Below, piece after piece: positions 47,796 through 54,877 of a stretch of DNA of 64,000 nucleotides (position 1 is the stretch's first letter; the number at the start of each line of letters is the position of its first letter). The stretch lies in NCBI GenBank assembly GCA_027026755.1, contig JALVNE010000334.1, forward strand, positions 1-64,000, written 5' to 3'. Under the pieces are notes generated by a model, which worked only from the letters and a program-made list of their open reading frames with translations, was not told where the DNA came from and searched no databases. A program made the position numbers and the translations under genes. Source of the DNA: Sedimenticola sp. (GTDB lineage Bacteria > Pseudomonadota > Gammaproteobacteria > Chromatiales > Chromatiaceae).

Positions 47796-48059
47796 CCTTT
47801 TACCTCAATATCCGCATCCTGGATGAACATAGTTGAGCGGTTTTCCCTGGGCCTGAGTGAGGAATGTTTGCGGCGTGGCGTATCGGAACGCATTGAGGCC
47901 GTCGAAGAACGCATTGCCGTACATAACGAGAAGCTCAAACCATTCATCCGGACAGTAAAGTCGAAAGATTTCCTGGCAAGAGCTGTTCGTGCCAGTAGCC
48001 GACCAGGTTTGAAAAAATGCAGCATTGGCTCATCCCATGAGCCACTGAATATGCCATAA
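47796..48059 (+). mobile_element. IS630-family transposase remnant (C-terminal end)
   Basis: Encodes FTSISASWMNIVERFSLGLS, EECLRRGVSERIEAVEERIA and HNEKLKPFIRTVKSKDFLAR, matching the end of IS630 DDE transposases, where the E of SWxNxVER is catalytic. The N-terminal two thirds and one inverted repeat are missing. The frame is open back to 47727 but that part does not fit the family. Confidence 0.75.
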
Positions 48060-48208
48060 TACGCCTGTGTCCGGGAAAAACAGGACAACAACCATCGCCG
48101 ATTTAACCAACAACTTGCAGGGCGATTCACAAATTCTGCTAAAGCGTGGCTCCTGCTCGCTCCACAGGATGCTTTCGCTGCATTCTCACCTGGAGCAGGA
48201 GAAACCCC

Positions 48209-48439
48209 ATGCATCATCACAAATCTACCGACGCGCTTTCCGAGCTCTGCCTGCAACCCCATGGTTTGCTGGCGCGCATTGATTTACAGCAAGGCACCCT
48301 CACCACCGCGTTCAAGGACTGGTTTTCCTGGCACTGGGACACCGAACAGGTCGCCGTGCTCCATAACCTGGTCCATTTCATCGAGCCGGATGGCGCCCTT
48401 GTGGGTATCAAGGCATTCCCGGAAGGAAGACAGTCATGA
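48209..48439 (+). CDS. Small hypothetical protein
   Basis: A 76-aa protein from ATG 48209, with GCAGGAG about 9 bases upstream: MHHHKSTDALSELCLQPHGL and FKDWFSWHWDTEQVAVLHNL. No family recognised. Its stop overlaps the next gene start by 4 bases, so it is the first gene of an operon with the HTH-like protein and metallophosphatase copy 2. Confidence 0.6.
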   Translation: MHHHKSTDALSELCLQPHGLLARIDLQQGTLTTAFKDWFSWHWDTEQVAVLHNLVHFIEPDGALVGIKAFPEGRQS

Positions 48440-49083
48440 ATCCACTGAAGCACACCATCGAAAGAAAGCTCGAATCGCTTGGCATGACACGGGAAGGGCT
48501 CGCCCAGCGTATGGGATATCGAAATATCCCCAAAGGATTACGCCGGCTGGATGACTTTATTGAACACTTGTCCCACCGTGAAACACTGTTGCCGGTATTG
48601 GAAGACATTCTGGCCGATAGAGAGGGCAAGTTACGAGAGGCAGCCACACTGCACGCAAGGCAGTTGCTGGAAGAACAAAAACGCCGCTTCAAGCCCTGGT
48701 TGCAGATTATTCCAAGTAGCCGGCCCAGCCCCCTATTTGTAGCGGCACTGTGTCCCGGTCTGCTCAACCGGGTATTACCGGAAGATATCGCCACATGGCC
48801 GGAAGATGAACAGTTTGCGTTCGTGCGCCGCCTGTTCCGGGAGCATCAGAGCGGGTATCCACAAGGCTGGGTGCATGGCAAAGGATTCATCTATCAACGC
48901 CATGTGGATGAAAGCCTGGAATTTGATGATAAGGGGCATCTTGTGCAAAAAGGAAAACGGTTGGGGCATGCGGCTTCATTGCGCCTGAACAGTCGTTCGT
49001 TGCCTGAATTTGCCACGACGAAAACGGGCAGCGAGGAAGAGAAAATGGGAGCAGAGAGAGAAACACAGGAGGAATTACATTGA
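48436..49083 (+). CDS. Hypothetical protein with N-terminal HTH-like segment
   Basis: A 215-aa protein. ESLGMTREGLAQRMGYRNIP resembles a Cro/CI helix-turn-helix, but the spacing is not perfect. The central part (RRFKPWLQIIPSSRPSPLFV; GWVHGKGFIYQRHVDESLEF) has no assigned domain. The C-terminus is polar and acidic. Coupled by 4-base overlaps to the small upstream gene and to metallophosphatase copy 2. Function unknown. Confidence 0.65.
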   Translation: MNPLKHTIERKLESLGMTREGLAQRMGYRNIPKGLRRLDDFIEHLSHRETLLPVLEDILADREGKLREAATLHARQLLEEQKRRFKPWLQIIPSSRPSPLFVAALCPGLLNRVLPEDIATWPEDEQFAFVRRLFREHQSGYPQGWVHGKGFIYQRHVDESLEFDDKGHLVQKGKRLGHAASLRLNSRSLPEFATTKTGSEEEKMGAERETQEELH

Positions 49084-50018
49084 ACTACCATATCATCGGC
49101 GACATTCACGGTCACGGCGACAAACTGGAAGGCTTGCTGCAGCACATGGGTTACGTCCGGCAGGAGGGTGTCTATCAACAACCCGATGCCAAAGTGGTGT
49201 TTCTGGGCGATTTCATCGACCGGGGCAAACAGCACCGGCAGGTGCTGGGCATCGTCAAGCCCATGGTCGAGGCCGGTCATGCCCTGGCGGTGATGGGCAA
49301 CCATGAATTCAACGCCATTGCCTACCATACGCCGCACCCAAAAACCGGCGAACCCCTGCGTCCGCATACCGACAAGAACACCGACCAGCATCAGGCGTTT
49401 CTGGACGAATACCGGTTACATGATGAGGAAACCCGGGAAATCATCGACTGGTTCAAGACCCTGCCCCTGTATCTGGAAGTGACGGACAATCAAGGCAAGG
49501 TGCTGTTCCGGGCAGTCCACGCCTGCTGGAGCCCGCCCATCATCGAACGGGTGCCGGCCTATCTGGATTTGGATTATCTGGTCAAAGCCTGTGACAAGAC
49601 AAAACCGGAATACGAGCATATCGAAGTAATCCTCAAGGGGCCGGAAATCGACCTGCCGGAAGGCTACAGCTTTCACGACAAGAGTGGCATCGAGCGCCAC
49701 AACATCCGCATCAAGTGGTGGAACAACCAACGCCAGGTGAGCTACCGTGATATCGCCATGGTGCCCGAAGGCGAGGAAATCAAGCTCCCGGACCAGCTGG
49801 TGCCTGAATCCCAGATTGGTGATTACAGCTATGGAAAAGATGAACCGCCCGTGTTCTTCGGCCACTACTGGCTGACCGGCAAGCCCGCGCCCATTGCCAG
49901 CAACCTGGCCTGCCTGGACTACTCAGCCGGGAAGGGCGGGCAGTTGGTGGCTTATCGTTGGCAGGAAGCTGATACAGGGCCGCTGTTGGCGGCGCGGTTT
50001 ATGACGGCAACAGATTGA
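49080..50018 (+). CDS. Calcineurin-like metallophosphatase, copy 2
   Basis: A 312-aa paralogue of the protein at 16316. Motifs GDIHGHGDKL, GDFIDRGKQH, GNHEFNAIAYH and GHYWLTGKPAP are unchanged. The start is TTG 49080, fixed by AGGAGGA with 6 bases, and overlaps the upstream stop. Copy 1 also uses a non-ATG start that overlaps the upstream gene. The flanking genes differ from those of copy 1, so the phosphatase has been combined with different partners. Substrate unknown. Confidence 0.9.
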   Translation: MNYHIIGDIHGHGDKLEGLLQHMGYVRQEGVYQQPDAKVVFLGDFIDRGKQHRQVLGIVKPMVEAGHALAVMGNHEFNAIAYHTPHPKTGEPLRPHTDKNTDQHQAFLDEYRLHDEETREIIDWFKTLPLYLEVTDNQGKVLFRAVHACWSPPIIERVPAYLDLDYLVKACDKTKPEYEHIEVILKGPEIDLPEGYSFHDKSGIERHNIRIKWWNNQRQVSYRDIAMVPEGEEIKLPDQLVPESQIGDYSYGKDEPPVFFGHYWLTGKPAPIASNLACLDYSAGKGGQLVAYRWQEADTGPLLAARFMTATD

Positions 50019-50133
50019 TGGAGAATCTGTTTCAGGAGCGGGTTTTGATTGAAGAAAGAAGTTCTTCCAGTTCTCGATTTCGGCGACCTGCGGGCCTTCC
50101 TGGCCGAACAACGTCGCCCATTTTATTCGTAGC

Positions 50134-51111
50134 TTGGAGGCTGACTGGCAACAGGCAGCCCGTATCACCCTGTTGGGCCGGGATGAGGTGTCGCGCCGCA
50201 GCAGCTGGGGCGGGTGCCGTTTCCTGGGGCATTCCACGCCTGCCAGTAGCTTTGAAAATTACTGGCATTTCCTGCTCGATGAAATCGGGGAACGGCTGGC
50301 CATCGACAACCAGGTTTCATCGAAAGACCGCTGGCGCCATGCCATCGTCCTGGATCAGCGGATAACCCCCATCAAGCCCGCGCCGCTGCCTCCGGTAGAA
50401 TGGACGTTCCGCCCGGCCACGCCGCATCGTCTGATTCTGTTGTGCCAGCAGCTGGCCAATGGCCGAACCCGTGCCCAGGCCGCTGGGATACTCCGGCTCG
50501 ATCCGGCCCGCTGCCAGCCCCTGGAACAGCTGGTCCGTTCACTGGGCCGCAAAATGTCGGGCGGGATTCGCAAGCGCTACCGGGAACAGGAAAGCTGGAC
50601 ACCGCCAGCCAATCCCCATGAAGGCTTTCTGCAGCACATGACCTATGGGGGCTGGCGACGGCTCCTGGCCCTGAGCGAGGCGCATCCCAAATCCTCCACA
50701 ACCCAAGCCCCCGGGCTCGATGACGACACGCTGGATAAAATGATCGGGGCCAGCCGTCATCTGCTCATGTGGGAAGCGCCTCACTTTATTATCGTGAGGG
50801 CGTTTTTGGATCACTACGGGTTGAAGGAAAGCCTTTACCAGGTGGTGATGCGAAGTGGCGCCGGGGAGAAGATTCAAAAGGCGGCCACTGAGGCCGGGTT
50901 CTCTCCCGTTGATCAGAAGGCGGCCGCGAGTAAGAAACGCGGCACCGCCGTGCAGATCGACACCCTGCGCCTGGGAGATGATCGCGGTGGGCTGGATGTG
51001 GATCGCTGTGCGCTCATCGTGCGCAAGAACAGCGAACATCCGCTCCACAATGGCTATGAGCTGGTCACTTTGTTCCTGGCCTGGGTGCTGGGCGAGGGTG
51101 GGGATGACTGA
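50134..51111 (+). CDS. Protein sharing the C-terminal module of the 1897-aa recombinase-like protein; 5' end frameshifted
   Basis: The main frame from TTG 50134 gives 325 aa; it is open back to 50053 and contains VAHFIRSLEADW before that TTG. Another frame has a plausible start at TTG 50048 (KKEVLPVLDFGDLRAFLAEQ) and ends at a stop near 50129. Joining them near 50115 would give one protein of ~355 aa, so a frameshift is likely. Residues ~95-260 align with residues ~1636-1800 of the large protein: GGWRRLLAL/GAWSRLLSL, IGASRHLLMWEAPHF/IGPTRQLLLWEPHHF. The function is unknown. It follows metallophosphatase copy 2 by 29 bases from the repaired start. Confidence 0.65.
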   Translation: MEADWQQAARITLLGRDEVSRRSSWGGCRFLGHSTPASSFENYWHFLLDEIGERLAIDNQVSSKDRWRHAIVLDQRITPIKPAPLPPVEWTFRPATPHRLILLCQQLANGRTRAQAAGILRLDPARCQPLEQLVRSLGRKMSGGIRKRYREQESWTPPANPHEGFLQHMTYGGWRRLLALSEAHPKSSTTQAPGLDDDTLDKMIGASRHLLMWEAPHFIIVRAFLDHYGLKESLYQVVMRSGAGEKIQKAATEAGFSPVDQKAAASKKRGTAVQIDTLRLGDDRGGLDVDRCALIVRKNSEHPLHNGYELVTLFLAWVLGEGGDD

Positions 51112-51123
51112 GCGCCGTCCCGC

Positions 51124-51474
51124 TCAGGGATTCTTTTCGTTGTCGGGCATTTCAAGCAGACTGCGCACACAGCGCTCCAGTGACGGAAGATGCGCTTCGA
51201 TGACCTGCCGAATTGTCAGGGGATCGATATCGCCCAGGTAGTTGTGCACCAGGATATTGCGAAAGCCACTGATCTCCCGCCAGGGGATGTCGGGGCAACG
51301 CGCCTTTTGGTCATCCGGCAGACGCTGGGTGGCTTCCGAAAGGGTTTGCAGGTTGCGAAGCGCGGCATCGTAGAGAATCTCATCCTGAAGGATGTTGCCA
51401 CGTGCCTGGATGAGACGGATTTTTTCGATGGCATCCAGGACATGATGAGCATAGGGTTGCCAGGGTTTATTCAA
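51124..51474 (-). CDS. hepT: HepT-like HEPN ribonuclease toxin
   Basis: A 116-aa all-helical HEPN (DUF86) protein. The R-x4-6-H active site is visible in FRNILVHNYLGDID, with upstream MNKPWQPYAHHVLDAIEKIR. HepT cleaves RNA or tRNA and is silenced by AMP-ylation by its MntA partner, encoded just upstream with a 4-base overlap. It converges on the recombinase-module gene with 12 bases between stops. Confidence 0.9.
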   Translation of the reverse strand: MNKPWQPYAHHVLDAIEKIRLIQARGNILQDEILYDAALRNLQTLSEATQRLPDDQKARCPDIPWREISGFRNILVHNYLGDIDPLTIRQVIEAHLPSLERCVRSLLEMPDNEKNP

Positions 51475-51761
51475 AGGTCGACGGCCTCCGACAACACCTG
51501 GTTCCGAAGATAGGGGCTGAGCTCATGCTCAGGAATCACATCGACCGGATGATCCAGAAGTTCAGACAAGGCCTCGGTGAGCGGCAGGCGCTGACGGAAC
51601 AGATCATAGCCACGCGGGAAATCCACCAGGAAATCCACATCGCTGTCCGGGCGCTCCTCACCCCGCACCACGGAACCGAAGACACGAATGCGCCGGGCGC
51701 CATAGCGCCGGCCGAGTTCCCGGATGAGGGTTTTCTTGGATTCCAGCTCATTCAATAGCAT
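51471..51761 (-). CDS. mntA: MntA nucleotidyltransferase antitoxin, copy 1
   Basis: A 96-aa minimal nucleotidyltransferase. The signature FGSVVRGEERPDSDVDFLVD carries the GS motif and the two catalytic aspartates. MntA adds AMP to HepT to block it. A second copy (52787-53077) differs at only four residues by eye. The ATG is directly preceded by a palindrome (51762-51774). Confidence 0.92.
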   Translation of the reverse strand: MLLNELESKKTLIRELGRRYGARRIRVFGSVVRGEERPDSDVDFLVDFPRGYDLFRQRLPLTEALSELLDHPVDVIPEHELSPYLRNQVLSEAVDL

Positions 51762-51774
51762 GACTCGTATAGTC
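51762..51774. promoter_or_regulatory. Palindrome abutting the mntA copy 1 start
   Basis: GACT-CGTAT-AGTC next to the ATG. The second mntA copy has GTCT-GTAT-AGAC in the same place (53079-53090): different arms, symmetry kept. Confidence 0.4.
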
Positions 51775-51972
51775 TAGCATGTGGGAGCACGGCTGGATGT
51801 GGCGTGACATAGTGTGGCGTGTGATTCAACCTGATGGGTTCTCCCGCACGCCGCTTGCGGCAGCTCATTGCTCCAATCGCGGCTCCACTGCGTGCCCAGG
51901 CATTGGACTGGGTGTCAGGCCTGTCGAACAGCCAGTACATGCTGCGCTTCGACAACGGCAGGTGTTTTTCTG

Positions 51973-52278
51973 TTACGCCACGGACAGCAACGCATCCGGA
52001 TTCTTCAGCGCAATTCTGCATAGCACCAGCGCACTGCCCGGGGGCGTGTAGCGCCCTTGCTCCCAATCGCGCAACGTAGCCACCGGCGTGTCGATGAGCT
52101 CGGCAAACTGGGGTTGCGACAGGCCCAGCGTCTGGCGGGCGGCCCGAATCAGGGATTGTTCGGGAGTCGTCTCACCTGAATATTCCCCGCGCTGCATTTC
52201 TTGCAGAGATTCGCGCAATCCTTCAATGGGCTCTTCGGCATCGGCCTCGATGGCCTTAGCAATCTTCTCTATATCCAT
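51973..52278 (-). CDS. XRE-family antitoxin
   Basis: A 101-aa protein with ARQTLGLSQPQFAELIDTPV-type helix-turn-helix followed by TLRDWEQGRYTPPGSALVLC, the pattern of HigA/MqsA-like antitoxins. It follows the RelE-like toxin by one base, so the two form a toxin-first pair. The pair lies between the two mntA/hepT copies. The stretch 51775-51972 after it holds no convincing gene. Confidence 0.9.
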   Translation of the reverse strand: MDIEKIAKAIEADAEEPIEGLRESLQEMQRGEYSGETTPEQSLIRAARQTLGLSQPQFAELIDTPVATLRDWEQGRYTPPGSALVLCRIALKNPDALLSVA

Positions 52279-52279
52279 C

Positions 52280-52573
52280 TCAACGCACCTTCTTGATTTC
52301 GTCTGGCCTCATGTTTGACCGGTCTTTCTTGGCGTAAACCGCCACCAGACACAAGCGGTCGGTGTCCAGCTGAAAGTAGATCACCCGCACACCACCCCGC
52401 TTGCCACGCCCTCCGACCGCCCAACGCAGTTTGCGTGCCCCATCCGCGCCGGGAATCACATTTCCTGCTTCCGGGTGAGCAGCAAGCCAAGTGATGAAGT
52501 CGAGACGCTCCTCTTCAGTCCAGAGTTTTTCGGCTTGTTTGCGGAAGGTGGGGGTCTCGACCACGGTTTTCAT
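52280..52573 (-). CDS. RelE/HigB2-like toxin
   Basis: A 97-aa protein from ATG 52573: KTVVETPTFRKQAEKLWTEE, then GARKLRWAVGGRGKRGGVRV-IYF and LVAVYAKKDRSNMRPDEIK. The KRGGVRVIY and YAKxxR patterns are typical of the RelE/HigB2 group of mRNA endonucleases. The frame is open to 52609. Its stop is one base from the antitoxin start. Confidence 0.88.
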   Translation of the reverse strand: MKTVVETPTFRKQAEKLWTEEERLDFITWLAAHPEAGNVIPGADGARKLRWAVGGRGKRGGVRVIYFQLDTDRLCLVAVYAKKDRSNMRPDEIKKVR

Positions 52574-52583
52574 GGTGCTAATA

Positions 52584-52790
52584 CTACGGGTTTCCCGTAG
52601 TGTTTTCAATGAACGGGTAGGGCTGGTTATTGGCTTGGGTGCTGAGTGGGTTCCGAAAGAGGCTGCAGATTACAAAGAGCACATCGCAGAGAATCTCGTC
52701 TGGGAGGAGATCGCCGCGTGCCTGGATGAAGCGGATTTTTTCGATGGCATCCAAGACATGATGGGCATATGGGCGCCAGGACTTCTTCAA
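52584..52790 (-). pseudogene. Frameshifted and truncated hepT copy 2
   Basis: Begins MKKSWRPYAHHVLDAIEKIR and follows hepT to DEILCD. A one-base loss then shifts the frame; read in the shifted frame it continues CALCNLQPLSEPTQHP, matching hepT ALRNLQTLSEATQRLP. The rest, including the R-x-H active site, is gone. The toxin copy is dead while the adjacent mntA copy is intact. Confidence 0.82.
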
Positions 52791-53077
52791 AGGTCGATGG
52801 CCTCCGACAATACCTGGTTCCGAAGATAGGGGCTGAGCTCGTGTTCAGGAATCACATCGACCGGATGATCCAGAAGTTCAGACAAAGCTTTGGTAAGTGG
52901 CAGTCGCTGACAGAACAGATCATAGCCACGCGGGAAATCCACCAGGAAATCCACATCGCTGTCCGGGCGCTCCTCACCCCGCACCACGGAACCGAAGACA
53001 CGAATGCGCCGGGCGCCATAGCGCCTGCCGAGTTCCCGGATGATGGTTTTCTTGGATTCCAGTTCGTTCAGTAGCAT
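52787..53077 (-). CDS. mntA: MntA nucleotidyltransferase antitoxin, copy 2 (no functional toxin)
   Basis: A 96-aa near-copy of the protein at 51471, with all catalytic residues (GSVVRGEERPDSDVDFLVD) kept. Four substitutions by eye. It overlaps the decayed hepT copy. It may still modify the HepT of the first copy, acting as an extra antitoxin, or be on its way to loss. Confidence 0.9.
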   Translation of the reverse strand: MLLNELESKKTIIRELGRRYGARRIRVFGSVVRGEERPDSDVDFLVDFPRGYDLFCQRLPLTKALSELLDHPVDVIPEHELSPYLRNQVLSEAIDL

Positions 53078-53078
53078 G

Positions 53079-53090
53079 GTCTGTATAGAC
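53079..53090. promoter_or_regulatory. Palindrome abutting the mntA copy 2 start
   Basis: GTCT-GTAT-AGAC. Positionally equivalent to 51762-51774 but with changed arms that still pair. Confidence 0.4.
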
Positions 53091-53149
53091 TAGCATGCGA
53101 GAATACTATTGGATGCGGTGTAACATGCCGTACCAAGCTTGGCCGCCTT

Positions 53150-53180
53150 CCCGGTCCTGGAATGGATTTCCGGGACCGGG
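53150..53180. terminator. Strong GC-rich hairpin
   Basis: CCCGGTCC...GGACCGGG with an inner GGAA/TTCC pair, making a nearly continuous 12-bp stem. On the plus strand it is followed by ATTTT. It lies just after the minus-strand gene ending at 53201, whose transcript would form the same stem without a T run. Confidence 0.5.
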
Positions 53181-53200
53181 ATTTTCACTGACGGTACCGT

Positions 53201-54061
53201 TTAGACTGGTGGCTGCATCAGTTCTACTTTCAGCAGCTGCAGTTCCTTTCGGTTCTGGGCAGCCAGAACTTCGCGGGCTGTACACATCAGTTTGATTCCT
53301 TTTACACCCGCTACATGCAGTTTTTCCAGAAGCGATTTTTCCTCGATATTCACAATAAACTTGCCTGCAGCGGGTGAGCTGAGCACAGCTCTTGACTTAT
53401 CATAGTCCAGAGATCTGACACCAATATCCGCGTAGATAATCGGTTCTGTTGCGATCGATGGCTCTGGCCGTTCAGCAAAAGAGCCTTGGAGAACCAGAGA
53501 AACATCGGCTGCTTCTGACACGAGGGTTATTTTTTGGGAGACATTCTTAAATCCATGAACCTGAAGAAAGTCGAACGCCTCATGGGAGGCAAATTCCAAT
53601 TCTTCCATGGGTAATTGATCGATAAGCTGCTGAATTTCTCTTTCATGCAGGGAAAGTTGCGGCTCATGATGAATCGTACGGATAAAGTACAACATCATGC
53701 CCGCGACTTTTTCGTAGGATTGCCTTTTGGGATGGCTATCCCCTGATGGCACCCATTCAACCAACAGGTCAGCGAAGCGCCTACCTGTTACCTGCAGTAC
53801 TGTTCTCGGTTCCACCCTCTTCTTCATGCCATGGTCTACCATGCGCCCAACAGCCGCAGCAATGTCCCGCGTGGCCGCCGACATGGAAATCTCCCTCGGT
53901 TCCATGACGTAACGACCTTGCTCGATCCACCGAAACGTCACCGCTGTCGACCAGCCTAACAAAATGCAAGGGCTTTCGGCGGTTTCCATGTTCTCGCTAT
54001 TTGATGGATGGGGGATGTTTTCGGGCCGTCCATCACATATTTGGTCGGTTTCATTTTTCAT
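53201..54061 (-). CDS. Hypothetical protein
   Basis: A 286-aa soluble protein. Two ATGs are adjacent (54064, 54061); GAGG lies 6 bases before the second. The N-terminal 30 residues are polar; the middle contains RTVLQVTGRRFADLLVEWVP, and the C-terminus AGKFIVNIEEKSLLEKLHVA. No domain is recognised. It stands alone as a single gene between the toxin/antitoxin cluster and the type III locus. Confidence 0.7.
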   Translation of the reverse strand: MKNETDQICDGRPENIPHPSNSENMETAESPCILLGWSTAVTFRWIEQGRYVMEPREISMSAATRDIAAAVGRMVDHGMKKRVEPRTVLQVTGRRFADLLVEWVPSGDSHPKRQSYEKVAGMMLYFIRTIHHEPQLSLHEREIQQLIDQLPMEELEFASHEAFDFLQVHGFKNVSQKITLVSEAADVSLVLQGSFAERPEPSIATEPIIYADIGVRSLDYDKSRAVLSSPAAGKFIVNIEEKSLLEKLHVAGVKGIKLMCTAREVLAAQNRKELQLLKVELMQPPV

Positions 54062-54064
54062 CAT

Positions 54065-54877
54065 TCACCTCAATGCTCAGAAAAGCCGGCATGCGTGACG
54101 AAGTCGCTGAGGATCCGAACGATTGAATAAAGTTCGGCCGATTCCCTCCTCGGGGAAAATATTCTAGGTACCAGGAGATCTACGCCTCGCATGCCGGCGG
54201 ATGAGGGCTTGAATCCTGACTAATATGGATGAATCCCAAATCGCACAAACGCGAGTTTCTGCGCAACAGCAATAATGGGATTTGTCGTGGATGAAGTACT
54301 ACAGACAGAGAGAGGCCCGATATGGACAGTTCTCCGGATGAAGCGGACCACGAATAATATTAGGTGGGTAGCAACAGTGTTGCCTTCGGGATTAAGAATA
54401 TGCCCCGATACGAGGCAATATCCTGCCCGAAATGCCGTGCCTGGAGCTAATCAAGCCCAAGTTTGGTATGGGTGGAACGACCATTATGTATGCCTATACA
54501 TGGCGAGCGAGCGGTCGGCCAGCCATCTGTCCCATCAGGGAGCAGCCTGCGATTCCTTATTGAACGGCTGTATTGAAGAACGCGCACTCCGTTGCTGTTC
54601 TGTAGCGCGCTTGTGCGCGTACGGCAACTGTTTCAGATTGACGGATTCATGTCAAGCGCTTTTTAGTGAGCTCAGTACGGCGTCATCTGACCGCCACCGC
54701 CTTGCGGCCTTGCCTTTGTATTGGGTCTGATCGGCTATCAATATCTTGATCGACAGTAGAAACTGGGATTTTGTCAACCAGAGGAAATAACGATAACCCA
54801 TTGATTTACCGGGTAACGGTGGATTCTTGGCTTAGAAAAACTTTTGCGATTCTACATAAAACGCCGAAGAGCTATTT
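54065..54877. other. Long gene-poor stretch before the type III locus
   Basis: About 810 bases. It contains an 11-bp inverted repeat, GCCGGCATGCG at 54085-54095 and CGCATGCCGGC at 54188-54198, around a 92-base middle. A 151-codon open frame (54275-54730, plus strand) exists but has an unusual composition rich in C, R and S and no family resemblance, so I do not call it. A copy of the dispersed 23-bp repeat ends the stretch. Confidence 0.4.
54850..54872 (+). repeat. Dispersed 23-bp repeat, copy 4
   Basis: TTCTACATAAAACGCCGAAG then AGC, 6 bases before the stop of the res gene. Related to copies at 29615-29683 and 47637-47659. Confidence 0.55.

Noticed and set aside
54275-54730. Plus-strand frame of 151 codons
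   Set aside because: Odd composition rich in Cys, Arg and Ser, no Shine-Dalgarno, no family resemblance; described only as part of a gene-poor stretch.
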